From: Planctomycetota bacterium
Lineage (GTDB): Bacteria; Planctomycetota; B143-G9
NCBI GenBank assembly: GCA_003644275.1
Contig: QNBY01000003.1
Span: forward strand, 1 to 17,063
Reading direction: 5' to 3'
Length of the DNA stretch: 17,063 bases
This document shows, in pieces, positions 7,116 through 15,300 of this stretch. The number at the start of each line of letters is the position of its first letter. Positions within the stretch are counted from its first letter, which is position 1. A model generated the notes under the pieces. That model had not been told where the DNA came from, ran no database searches, and saw nothing but the letters and a program-made list of their open reading frames with translations. A program made the translations under genes and the position numbers.

Positions 7116-9472
7116 GTAAACGCGAGACGAGAGCGTTCCTCGGCGCGCTCTTCCTGTGGGCGCTGGTGGTGTTCTGCGCTCTCGCTCTCTTCTCCTATTC
7201 CAGCTTCGACATACCGTTCATGGCGGATTTCGAGAGGCCGCGGGAGGTCGCCAACCTGTGCGGTCCGGTGGGGGCGTCGCTGTCGTTCGAGCTGCTCTAC
7301 CACCTGGGGCTGGCCTCCTACGTGCTGCTCGTCGCCGCGGCGCTGTTCGGCTTCCACCTCGTCCGCCACGGGCGCATTGATTCCTTCTGGCAGAGACTGT
7401 ACGGCGCGGCCTTCTTCGTGCTCTCGACCGCCTGCCTGCTCGCCCTCACCTTCGACCCGGCGAAGGACCCCGTCTCGCTCGGCCTGCCGGTGTCCTACGG
7501 GGGGCTCGTGGGGCAGGTGTACGCGAGCATACTCGTCATGCACCTGAACCGGACGGGCGCGTTCCTCGTGCTCATCGCGGCGGCGTTGGGCTCGCTGGTG
7601 CTCGCAACCGACATGTGGCTCTACCACTGGCTGCGGGCGAGGGCGAGGGGCCTCTGGCGGCGGCTGCGCTCCGCGTTCAAGGGGAAGGCCGCCGTGAGGG
7701 CCGAGCAGCCGGCCGTCAGGATGGCGGAGCCCGAACCCGCTCCGGCCCCTCCCGCTCCCAAGCCCGCCGCGCCCGCGCCTGAGACCCTGTTCGACATCGG
7801 CGAGGCCGAACCCGCCCCCAAGCCCCGGCGGAGGCCACGGAAGCCCGGGCCCGGAGAGGGCGTTCCGGCCGCGGACGGCGAGTACAAGCTCCCGCCGCTC
7901 GAGCTGTTCGACGAGCCCATCAAGAAGGCCAAGGACTTCGGCTCGTTTTTGGAGTCCCAGGCCGCGGAGATAGAGCGCTGCCTCGGCGAGTTCGGCGTTG
8001 ACGCGAAGGTGGTGGGCTGGGAGGTCGGGCCGGTGGTCACCCTCTTCGAGATAAAGCTCGCGCCGGGCATAAAGGTGAGCGCGGTGTCGTCGCTGTCCGA
8101 CAACCTGGCGATGAGCCTGCGGGCTCATTCGCTTCGGATAATCGCGCCCATCCCCGGCAAGGCCACGGTGGGCATAGAGACGCCGAACCCGGAGCGGGAG
8201 ATAGTCCACTTCCGCGAGATAGCGGAGCACCCGGCCTTCGACGAGTCGCGCTTCCGGCTGCCCGTCTTCCTGGGCAAGCAGGGCTCCGGCGAGCCCCTGG
8301 TGACCGACCTCACGAAGATGCCGCACGTGCTGATAGCGGGCGCGACGGGAAGCGGCAAGTCGGTGTGCCTGAACTCCCTCATAATGACGCTTCTCACCTA
8401 CCGCACGCCGGAGGAGGTGAAGCTCATACTGATAGACCCGAAAATGGTGGAGCTCTCCATCTACCGCGGCATACCGCACCTGCTGTCGCCTGTGGTGACG
8501 GACATGCGGCAGGCGCCGGGCGTGCTGGACTGGGCGGTGAGCGAGATGGAGGAGCGCTACCGCCTCTGCAACCGGGCGGCGGTGCGCGACGTAGTGGGCT
8601 ACAACAAGCTGGGGCCGGAGAAGCTGGACGAGATGTTCCCCGACCCGGAGGAGAGGCGCGACTTCCCCGACCGCCTTCCCTACATAGTCATCGTGGTGGA
8701 CGAGCTGGCCGACCTGATGATGATAGCCAAGAAAGAGGTGGAATGGGCCATAACGAGGCTCGCGCAGAAGTCGCGGGCCATCGGCATACACATAGTGCTG
8801 GCGACGCAGCGTCCGAGCGTGAACGTCATCACCGGGCTCATAAAGGCCAACATGCCCTGCCGCATATCGTTCCAGGTGTCCTCGAAGGTGGACTCCCGCA
8901 CCATCCTCGACCAGAACGGCGCGGAGAAGCTGCTCGGCCGCGGCGACATGCTCTTCCTGCCGCCCACCTCGCCGAGGCTCATAAGGGCGCAGGGCGTGTT
9001 CGTGTCGGACGACGAGATAAAGCGGGTGATAGAGTTCCTCAAGGCGCAGGCCGAGCCCGAGTACGACGAGCTTCTCCACCAGAGCGCCGCCAAGAGCGCC
9101 GAGGCCCACAAGACCGCCTCGCTGTCCAAAGCGCCGTCCGTCCACGAGGCCGGCGGCGTCGCGGGGGGCAAGCGTAAGTCCTACGTGGAGAAGGCCGCCG
9201 CGCCGGACGACGAGGCTGCGGGCGAGGACTTCGAGGGCAAGGACCCCCTCTTCGACGAGGCGGTGCGGGTGGTGCTGGAGGAGCAGCGGGGCTCCGTCTC
9301 CCTGCTGCAGCGCAAGCTGAACATAGGCTACGGGCGTTCCTCCCGCCTCATAGACCAGATGGAGGAGGCGGGCATACTCGGTCCCTACCGCGGCTCCAAG
9401 CCCCGCGAGATATTGATGACGCTCGAGGAGTGGGAGGCCATGCACGGCGGGGGGCCGGGCGTGGAGGGCTGA
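7112..9472 (+). CDS. ftsK: DNA translocase FtsK/SpoIIIE
   Basis: A 786-residue septal DNA pump that moves the chromosome terminus through the closing division site. The N-terminus has four hydrophobic segments (about 9-30, 57-82, 98-113 and 132-165), anchoring it in the inner membrane. A Pro/Ala/Glu-rich linker (about 193-250) follows, shorter than in E. coli FtsK. The alpha/beta motor has Walker A AGATGSGKS (409-417), Walker B YIVIVVDELADL (524-535) and the RecA-fold motif LATQRPSVNVITG. After a second low-complexity linker (about 645-705) comes the winged-helix gamma domain (711-770) with LLQRKLNIGYGRSSRLIDQM, which in other species reads KOPS-like polarity sequences. The protein appears complete. 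It overlaps uppP by four bases and rimO by one. Confidence 0.97.
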   Translation: MSKRETRAFLGALFLWALVVFCALALFSYSSFDIPFMADFERPREVANLCGPVGASLSFELLYHLGLASYVLLVAAALFGFHLVRHGRIDSFWQRLYGAAFFVLSTACLLALTFDPAKDPVSLGLPVSYGGLVGQVYASILVMHLNRTGAFLVLIAAALGSLVLATDMWLYHWLRARARGLWRRLRSAFKGKAAVRAEQPAVRMAEPEPAPAPPAPKPAAPAPETLFDIGEAEPAPKPRRRPRKPGPGEGVPAADGEYKLPPLELFDEPIKKAKDFGSFLESQAAEIERCLGEFGVDAKVVGWEVGPVVTLFEIKLAPGIKVSAVSSLSDNLAMSLRAHSLRIIAPIPGKATVGIETPNPEREIVHFREIAEHPAFDESRFRLPVFLGKQGSGEPLVTDLTKMPHVLIAGATGSGKSVCLNSLIMTLLTYRTPEEVKLILIDPKMVELSIYRGIPHLLSPVVTDMRQAPGVLDWAVSEMEERYRLCNRAAVRDVVGYNKLGPEKLDEMFPDPEERRDFPDRLPYIVIVVDELADLMMIAKKEVEWAITRLAQKSRAIGIHIVLATQRPSVNVITGLIKANMPCRISFQVSSKVDSRTILDQNGAEKLLGRGDMLFLPPTSPRLIRAQGVFVSDDEIKRVIEFLKAQAEPEYDELLHQSAAKSAEAHKTASLSKAPSVHEAGGVAGGKRKSYVEKAAAPDDEAAGEDFEGKDPLFDEAVRVVLEEQRGSVSLLQRKLNIGYGRSSRLIDQMEEAGILGPYRGSKPREILMTLEEWEAMHGGGPGVEG

Positions 9473-10875
9473 TGGGAAGGAAGAGAAGGCGCCGCCCGGC
9501 GACGCCGGAGACTCCCCGCTGGTACGAGCCCGCCACCGTCGCCGTCGTCAGCCTTGGATGCGCGAAGAACCTCACCATATCCGAGGAGATAGCCGCCCGC
9601 TTCGGCATGTCCGGCTACGTGCTCACCCCCTCCACGAGCGGGGCGGAGCTCGTGGTGGTGAACACCTGCGGATTCATCGAGCCCGCCCGCCGCGAGACGC
9701 GCGAGCGGATATCCGAACTGGTGAAGCTGAAGAAGAAGGGCCTCGTGGGCTCCATCGTGGTGTACGGCTGCATGGTGCAGGGATTCCACGAGGAGCTTCG
9801 GGCGGAGTTCCCGGATGTGGACCTCTGGGTGGGCTCCACGTCGTCCGACCGGCTGTTCTCCCTCGTCCGCAAGGGCACGTGCGGCACCTGGCTGGACACC
9901 GAGTGGCGCAGGCCGGGCGGGAAGGTGCTGCCGCGGCTCTACCAGACGCCGCCGTCCTTCGCCTACCTGAAAGTGTCCGAGGGATGCGACAACCGCTGCG
10001 CCTACTGCTCCATACCGCGGTTGAGGGGGCCGCTGCGCTCGCTTCCCACCTCGGCGGTACTGAAGGAAGCGGTCGAGATAGCAGAGTCCGGCAGGCGCGA
10101 GGCGGTGCTGGTGGCGCAGGACCTCACCGCCTGGGGTACCGACCGGGGGCGCAGGGAGCTTCCCGGCCTCGTGGAGAAGATGGCAGCGATAGAGGGGCTG
10201 GAGTGGATACGGCTTCTCTACATGCACCCGGCGGGCATCACGGACGAGATAGTGGAGATGTTCCGCTCCAACCCGAAGGTTGCGCCGTACGCCGACGTTC
10301 CCCTCCAGCACCTCGACGACGGCGTGCTCCGCAGCATGGGCCGTCCCTACGACTACGAGCGGGTTCTCGCCCTCACGGCGGCGCTGCGGGAGGCGCGGCC
10401 GGACATGACCATACGGACCTCGATAATCGTGGGCTATCCCACGGAGGGGGAGGCGGAGTTCGCGCGGCTGCTCGACAGGCTGGACGAGCTCGACCTCGAC
10501 CGCGTGGGCGTCTTCACCTACAGCCGGGAGCGCGAGACGGCGGCATGGAAGCTCGGCGATCCGGTTCCGGAGGAGGAGAAGGAGCGCCGCAGGCGGGCGG
10601 TGATGGAGCTCTGCGAGGCGAAGGCCGAGGCGCACAACGCCGCCAGGGTGGGCGAGGAGACTACGCTCATCGTGGACACGCTCGCCGAGGACGAGGACGG
10701 GCCGTACTGCATCTGCCGCTCCCCCCGCGAGGCCCCGGAGGTGGACGGCGTGGTGTACCTCGACGGAGAGGGCGAGCCCGGCGGGATGGTTCGGGCCGTC
10801 ATAACGGGCAGCGACGTGCACGACCTGTACGCCGAACGCCTTCCCGGAGCGGGGGGCGAGGCCCGAAAAGATTGA
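9472..10875 (+). CDS. rimO: Ribosomal protein S12 methylthiotransferase RimO
   Basis: A 467-residue radical-SAM methylthiotransferase, predicted to methylthiolate the conserved aspartate of ribosomal protein S12. The N-terminal domain has three cluster-binding cysteines: Cys30 in VSLGCAKN, Cys66 in VNTCGFIEPAR and Cys100 in YGCMVQG. The radical-SAM motif CDNRCAYC gives Cys172, Cys176 and Cys179, followed by SIPRLRGPLRS. A C-terminal TRAM-like region holds CRSPREAPEVDGVVYL. The RLRGPLRS and PREAPEVDG signatures favour RimO over MiaB. About twenty extra basic or Pro-rich residues precede the first strand. The ATG at 9472 overlaps the ftsK stop (TGATG) and follows GGAGGG at 9463-9468. Its TGA stop lies within the -35 box of the next promoter. 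Confidence 0.94.
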   Translation: MGRKRRRRPATPETPRWYEPATVAVVSLGCAKNLTISEEIAARFGMSGYVLTPSTSGAELVVVNTCGFIEPARRETRERISELVKLKKKGLVGSIVVYGCMVQGFHEELRAEFPDVDLWVGSTSSDRLFSLVRKGTCGTWLDTEWRRPGGKVLPRLYQTPPSFAYLKVSEGCDNRCAYCSIPRLRGPLRSLPTSAVLKEAVEIAESGRREAVLVAQDLTAWGTDRGRRELPGLVEKMAAIEGLEWIRLLYMHPAGITDEIVEMFRSNPKVAPYADVPLQHLDDGVLRSMGRPYDYERVLALTAALREARPDMTIRTSIIVGYPTEGEAEFARLLDRLDELDLDRVGVFTYSRERETAAWKLGDPVPEEEKERRRRAVMELCEAKAEAHNAARVGEETTLIVDTLAEDEDGPYCICRSPREAPEVDGVVYLDGEGEPGGMVRAVITGSDVHDLYAERLPGAGGEARKD

Positions 10876-10899
10876 CAGTAAACTACCGCATCTTATAAT
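10872..10899 (+). promoter_or_regulatory. Consensus sigma-70-type promoter
   Basis: TTGACA (10872-10877) and TATAAT (10894-10899), both perfect, with a 16-base spacer. The -35 box contains the stop codon of rimO (10873-10875). A leader of about 20 bases with CGGAGG (10915-10920) leads to the GTG at 10926. No terminator hairpin lies between rimO and this promoter, so read-through from the tpiA operon may add to its output. Confidence 0.85.
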
Positions 10900-10925
10900 C
10901 CCAACGGCATTTCGCGGAGGTCGGC

Positions 10926-11318
10926 GTGTCCTTTAGAAACCTGTTTCTCGTCCTGTTCGCGGCGTTTCTCGTTGCGGGTTGCGTCCCGACGAAACACCAC
11001 TCCAGGCCGAGCGCGGGGATAAGGCAGTTCGAGGACGTGCCCGTGCCCCGCAACTTCCGGCTGCTCGACACCTCGTACTCCAACGAAGGGGAGGGGACGC
11101 GGACCGCCTCCTTCAAGTACTACGGCCTCATGCACCCGGCGGGCGTGGAGCGCTTCTACCGGCAGGTCATGCCGCAGTTGGGATGGAACCTGTACGACGC
11201 CCAGATATCCGGCGACGGCTGGGAGCGCTGTCTCTTCTTCAGAAAGGGGCGGACCGTCTGCGTCGTCTCCGTCAACGGCAGCCCGAAGAGGACGTACCTG
11301 ACGATTGAAATACGATAG
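10926..11318 (+). CDS. Small uncharacterised lipoprotein
   Basis: A 130-residue protein with a lipoprotein signal: basic MSFRN, a hydrophobic core and the lipobox LVAGC, so Cys19 would be lipidated. The residue after Cys is Val, not Asp, which by the E. coli Lol rule predicts outer-membrane sorting. The mature 112 residues have an N-terminal PVPRNFRLLDTS segment and two strand-rich parts around FKYYGLMHPAGVERFYRQVM and CLFFRKGRTVCVV, suggesting a compact alpha/beta domain. It vaguely recalls unnamed lipoproteins of delta-proteobacterial type, but I do not recognise a named family and assign no function. GTG at 10926 is chosen for the CGGAGG 5 bases upstream. It has its own strong promoter and is followed 15 bases later by a membrane TPR-like gene, so the pair may act together in the envelope. 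Confidence 0.8.
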   Translation: MSFRNLFLVLFAAFLVAGCVPTKHHSRPSAGIRQFEDVPVPRNFRLLDTSYSNEGEGTRTASFKYYGLMHPAGVERFYRQVMPQLGWNLYDAQISGDGWERCLFFRKGRTVCVVSVNGSPKRTYLTIEIR

Positions 11319-11333
11319 AAAAGGTGCCAGGGA

Positions 11334-12233
11334 ATGACAGCACGACAGTCTCGATCCTCCCGAAAGAGCAGCGTAATAGATGATGTCCTCGGCCTCTCCG
11401 GCAGCGAGGGCACCACTTCACTCGCAAAGCGGGCGTCCGAGTTCCTCAAGAACTACTACCGTCCCATAGCGGTGCTGCTGGCGATGGTGATACTCGCCGG
11501 AGCGGCCTTCTACATCTACGACCGCATAAAGACCCGCAACATGCAGCTCGCCGCCCAAATGCTCGACGACGCCAAGAGCTACGAGGACCTGCAGAATCCG
11601 GAGCTCGTGCAGAAGGTCAAGGGGACGCCCCTCGAGTACGACTGGTACGTGAAGAAGCTCGAGAAGCTCCAGTTCCGCAAGAAGCCCGGCACCGGCACGC
11701 TCGACCTGGAGGGCTACATCGAGGAGGCGGAGAAGTTCCTCGACAAGTATCCCAACACCGCCATGGCTCCCGTCATCCGCTTCAACGTCGCCACCTACTA
11801 CGCCTACCTGGCGGAGTTCGATAAGGCCGTGGCCGAGTACGAGAAGATGGCGAGCCATCCCAAGGCGCGCTTCTTCAAGCAGAGGGCGGAGGAAGAGCTG
11901 AAGAAGCTGAAGGACTACCGGACCGATCCCGACCTGGACGAGAACTTCAAGAAGGCGTTCGAGGAGTACGCGAAGAGCAGGCTTGCCACCCCCACGCCCA
12001 CGCCTTCGCCGAGCCCCTCCGCCTCGCCTTCCGCCGCTCCGAGCGTCGCGCCCACGGTGCTGCCCTCCCCGGTGAAACTTCCCGGCGCGAGCGCGGCTCC
12101 CGCCTCTCCCGCCGCGAGCCCGGCCGCTTCGCCTTCCGCTCCCGCCGCCTCCCCCGCCGCTCCGGCGGCGAGCGCGGCGCCCCCGTCCGCCCCGGCCGCT
12201 TCGCCCGCACCTGCAGGCGGCGGCGCGCGCTGA
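11334..12233 (+). CDS. Membrane-anchored TPR-like protein with Pro/Ala/Ser tail
   Basis: A 299-residue protein of unknown function. A basic, Ser-rich cytoplasmic N-terminus (1-43) precedes one hydrophobic helix (about 44-62), giving a signal-anchor topology with the rest outside the inner membrane. Residues 127-195 contain helical pairs typical of tetratricopeptide repeats (YIEEAEKFLDKYPNTAMAP, then TYYAYLAEFDKAVAEYEKMA). Together with the single anchor this resembles YfgM-like proteins or outer-membrane assembly helpers, but I see no signature that settles it. Residues 219-299 are an almost pure Pro, Ala, Ser, Thr tail. The ATG at 11334 is 15 bases after the lipoprotein gene, with AAAGGTG upstream at a slightly long distance. 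It is the last gene before a strong terminator, so the lipoprotein and this protein form a two-gene unit. Confidence 0.8.
   Translation: MTARQSRSSRKSSVIDDVLGLSGSEGTTSLAKRASEFLKNYYRPIAVLLAMVILAGAAFYIYDRIKTRNMQLAAQMLDDAKSYEDLQNPELVQKVKGTPLEYDWYVKKLEKLQFRKKPGTGTLDLEGYIEEAEKFLDKYPNTAMAPVIRFNVATYYAYLAEFDKAVAEYEKMASHPKARFFKQRAEEELKKLKDYRTDPDLDENFKKAFEEYAKSRLATPTPTPSPSPSASPSAAPSVAPTVLPSPVKLPGASAAPASPAASPAASPSAPAASPAAPAASAAPPSAPAASPAPAGGGAR
11988..12230 (+). repeat. Low-complexity Pro/Ala/Ser coding tract
   Basis: About 80 codons at the 3' end of the TPR-like gene encode only Pro, Ala, Ser and Thr with a few Val, Leu, Gly, Lys and Arg. TPTPTPSPSPS at the start gives way to repeated ASPAAS-type units. 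Such tails act as flexible, protease-resistant spacers and cell-wall-spanning linkers in other exported proteins. The DNA is degenerate, not a perfect tandem repeat, so it looks selected at the protein level. Confidence 0.75.
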
Positions 12234-12258
12234 GGCGCGCGGACCCGAAAGCCGTCCC

Positions 12259-12287
12259 GAAAGGCCCGCTCCGCGGGCCTTTTTCTT
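12259..12287 (+). terminator. Rho-independent terminator after the TPR-like gene
   Basis: The 8-bp stem AGGCCCGC (12262-12269) and GCGGGCCT (12273-12280) with a TCC loop, followed by TTTTCTTT. The A residues before and T residues after can extend the stem. It separates the envelope pair from the fusion gene downstream. Confidence 0.92.
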
Positions 12288-12301
12288 TGTTCCGGCGTTC
12301 G

Positions 12302-12329
12302 TTGACCGGTCCTGAACACGGCGTAAAAT
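12302..12329 (+). promoter_or_regulatory. Sigma-70-type promoter for the SHMT-GcvT fusion and rocD
   Basis: TTGACC (12302-12307), a 16-base spacer and TAAAAT (12324-12329), each 5 of 6 matches to consensus. A leader of about 15 bases contains AAGGAGG (12341-12347), 4 bases before the ATG at 12352. The stretch between terminator and start codon is too short for a glycine or tetrahydrofolate riboswitch, so control by those is not apparent. Confidence 0.78.
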
Positions 12330-12351
12330 CGTCCCATTCCAAGGAGGAACG

Positions 12352-15300
12352 ATGGCGAAACGGAACACCTTCTTCTTCGGCGGCGACCTCTCCGAGCTCG
12401 ATCCCGTGGTGCACGGCTTCATCGAGGCGCTCGCCGTCCGAAGGGCGCAGGAGCTTTTCGCCACCGACCGCTTCCCCGGCCATCCCAACCCGACCTCGCC
12501 GGAGGAGATATTCGTAAACGTGCAGCCCCTGTCCGGCGCGGCGGCCAACAACGCCGTTTACAACGCCTTCGTGGACCCGGGCGACACCGTGATGGGGCTC
12601 GCGCTGCCGCACGGCGGCCACCTCACCCACGGCTCGGAGTTCAACCGCTCCGGCAAGACGTTCCACATAGTGCCCTACGAGATAAATCCCCGCACGGGCC
12701 GGATAGACTACGACGCGCTGCTCCAGCGCGCCCGCGAGTGCAAGCCCAAGATGATAATAGCGGGGGCGAGCGCCTACCCGTGGGAGATGGACTTCGTGCG
12801 CTTTCGCGAGATAGCGGACGAGGTGGGCGCGATACTGCTCGCCGACGTGGCGCATCCCGCGGGCCTGATGGTGACGGGGCTGCTCCAGAGCCCGGTCGGC
12901 CTCGCGGACGTGGTGACCACCACCACGCACAAGACGCTCTGCGGCCCGCGCGGCGCGATCATCGTCACCACCAACCCCGTGCTCGCCGAGAAGGTGGACA
13001 TGGCCGTATTCCCCGGCGAGCAGGGCGGCCCGCACATAAACCAGATAGCGGCGAAGGCGGTTTCCTTCCTGCTCGACGCCACGCCCGACTTCGCGAAGCT
13101 GATGAGGCTCGTGAGGGACAACTGCTCCGCGCTGGCCGAGCGCCTTGTGGAGAACGGCCTCACCCTGGCCTACGGCGGCACCGAGAACCACCTCGTGCTG
13201 GTGGACCTGCGGAAGATAAAGACGCCCACCGGCTACCCCCTCACCGGCGAGATGGCGAGCCGCATCCTCGACCTCATCGGCCTCACCTGCAACAAGAACA
13301 CCATCGCGGGCGACACCAACGCCGCCCACCCCGGCGCGATAAGGCTCGGCACCACCTGGATAACCCAGCGCGGCCTGAAGCCCAAGCACATGAAGAGGCT
13401 GGCGGAGATAATCGCCGTCACCCTGAAGAACATCCACACCTTCAGGTACATCGAGGCGCGCGACTACGTGGGCAGGGGCAAGATAGACTTCGGCCTGTTC
13501 GAGGAGATGAAGCGGGAGGTGGAGCTGCTCGAAAGGGAGGCCGTCCGCGAGATGGAGATAGAGCGCGAGAGCGGCTACCCGTACTTCCAGAGGATGGAGA
13601 TCGACGAGGACCGCTACGACGCCGCCCGCGGCGTCTTCCACATCCGCGGCCACGAGCTGGTGGAGCACTACGGCGATCCCGATTCCGAGATAGCCTCCGC
13701 CCGCGAGGGCGTGGCGCTGGTGGACACGCCCCAGCACGGCGTCTTCCACGTCCACAGCGGCAGGGTGAAGGCGGCGTTGCAGGAGATATTCACCGGCGAC
13801 GTGCTCTCGCTGCAGCCCTGGTGCGCCATGCGGTCCTTCATGCTCGACGCCGACGGCAAGGTGATAGACGACTGCGAGATAATCCGGCTCGACTCCGAGG
13901 GCGACGAGGACCACTACCTCGTCGTGTCGCGGGGCTCGCGCGCAGAGAGGGTGAAGAGCTGGCTGCGGGCGCTCTCCGACTGCTACGTGATCACCGACCG
14001 CGAGGACGTCTTCGCCAAGGTGGAAGGCCCCTTCATCGTGGACGATCTGGGCGAGCCCGGCAACGGCTCCTACTCGTCCTTCAACCTGTTCGGGGGCAAG
14101 GCGGTGGAGCTTCTGAGCAAGTTCGACCCCAAATGGAAGGCCCTCCAGCCCGGCGCCGCCGTGAGGAACGCCGAGGACGTCATCGTGATGAACATGCCCT
14201 TCGGCGACGAATCGAGGCTCGTGGTGATAGCGCCCGAGGACAAGCTGAACGCCATGCGCGAGAGGCTCATCTCGGTGGGCGCGCTCCGCTGCGGCGCGGG
14301 CGTGATGGCGCACGTGCGCAAGGAAGCCGGGCTGCCCGTCTATCTCAAGGAAGGCGAGGACTTCAAGGGCTCCGACTACGTGGAGAGGCACCCGGAGATG
14401 TTCGCGCTCACCAAGTGCAACTACGTGGGATGGCGCAGCCTGCCGAAGCCGCCCGCTCCCGAGAACGCGACGCGGTTCGAGTGGAAGGAGCCCGAGGGCG
14501 AGCCGCGCAAGTCCTGTCTGTACGACGAGCACGTGAAGCTCGGGGCGAAGATGGTCCCCTTCGCTGGATGGCTCATGCCGGTGTGGTACACCTCGACGGC
14601 GGAGGAGCACCGGGCCTGCCGCGAGGCCGCCGCGCTGTTCGACGTCTCCCACATGGGCGTGCTGGACTTCATAGGCGATAACGCCATACGCTTCCTCGAC
14701 CAGGTGACGACGAACTACGTGCACTGGCTGCGCGACGGCCAGGGGCACTATTCCTACCTGCTCGGGCCGGACGGCGTGCCGCTCGACGACATACTGCTCT
14801 ACCGCGTGAACCGCAACCACTTCATGATGGTGGTGAACGCGGCGAACGCGGAGAAGGACGAGGAATGGCTGCGCGGGCTGAACGACGGGCGCTACCTCAT
14901 AGATTACGAGCATCCGTTCAAGCGGCTCGAGGCCCGCGTCACCATACGCAACCTGAAGGACGTGGGCGAGTCGGGCGAGGACTCCCGGGTGGACCTGGCC
15001 CTGCAGGGACGCCGCGCGCTGGACGTGCTGCTGGAGCTCGCCGAGGGGCTGGAGTTCCGCAAGGCGATATACCGCCTGAAGCGGTTCTGCATAGCCCGCG
15101 GGAAGCTCGCGGGGCTGGACGCCATAGTGGCCCGCACCGGCTACACCGGCGAGGACATCGGCTACGAGATATACGTGCATCCGGACAACGCCCCCGCGCT
15201 CTGGAACGCCATACTGTCCGCCGGTGAGAAGTGGGGAGTGAAGCCCGCCGGGCTCGGCGCGAGGGACTCGCTCCGCACGGAGGCCGGGCTGCCCCTCTAC

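Noticed and set aside
7079-9445. A 788-codon open frame on the minus strand opposite ftsK
   Set aside because: Same cause: mirror of the ftsK codon pattern, no recognisable motif and no ribosome-binding site linked to it.
9430-9471. Earlier ATG for rimO at 9430
   Set aside because: It would lie inside ftsK with a Gly/Arg-rich extension; the ATG at 9472 overlaps the ftsK stop and has GGAGGG at a proper distance.
12234-12351. Glycine or tetrahydrofolate riboswitch before the SHMT-GcvT gene
   Set aside because: The space is filled by the upstream gene's terminator, a promoter and a leader of about 15-20 bases, too short for an aptamer.
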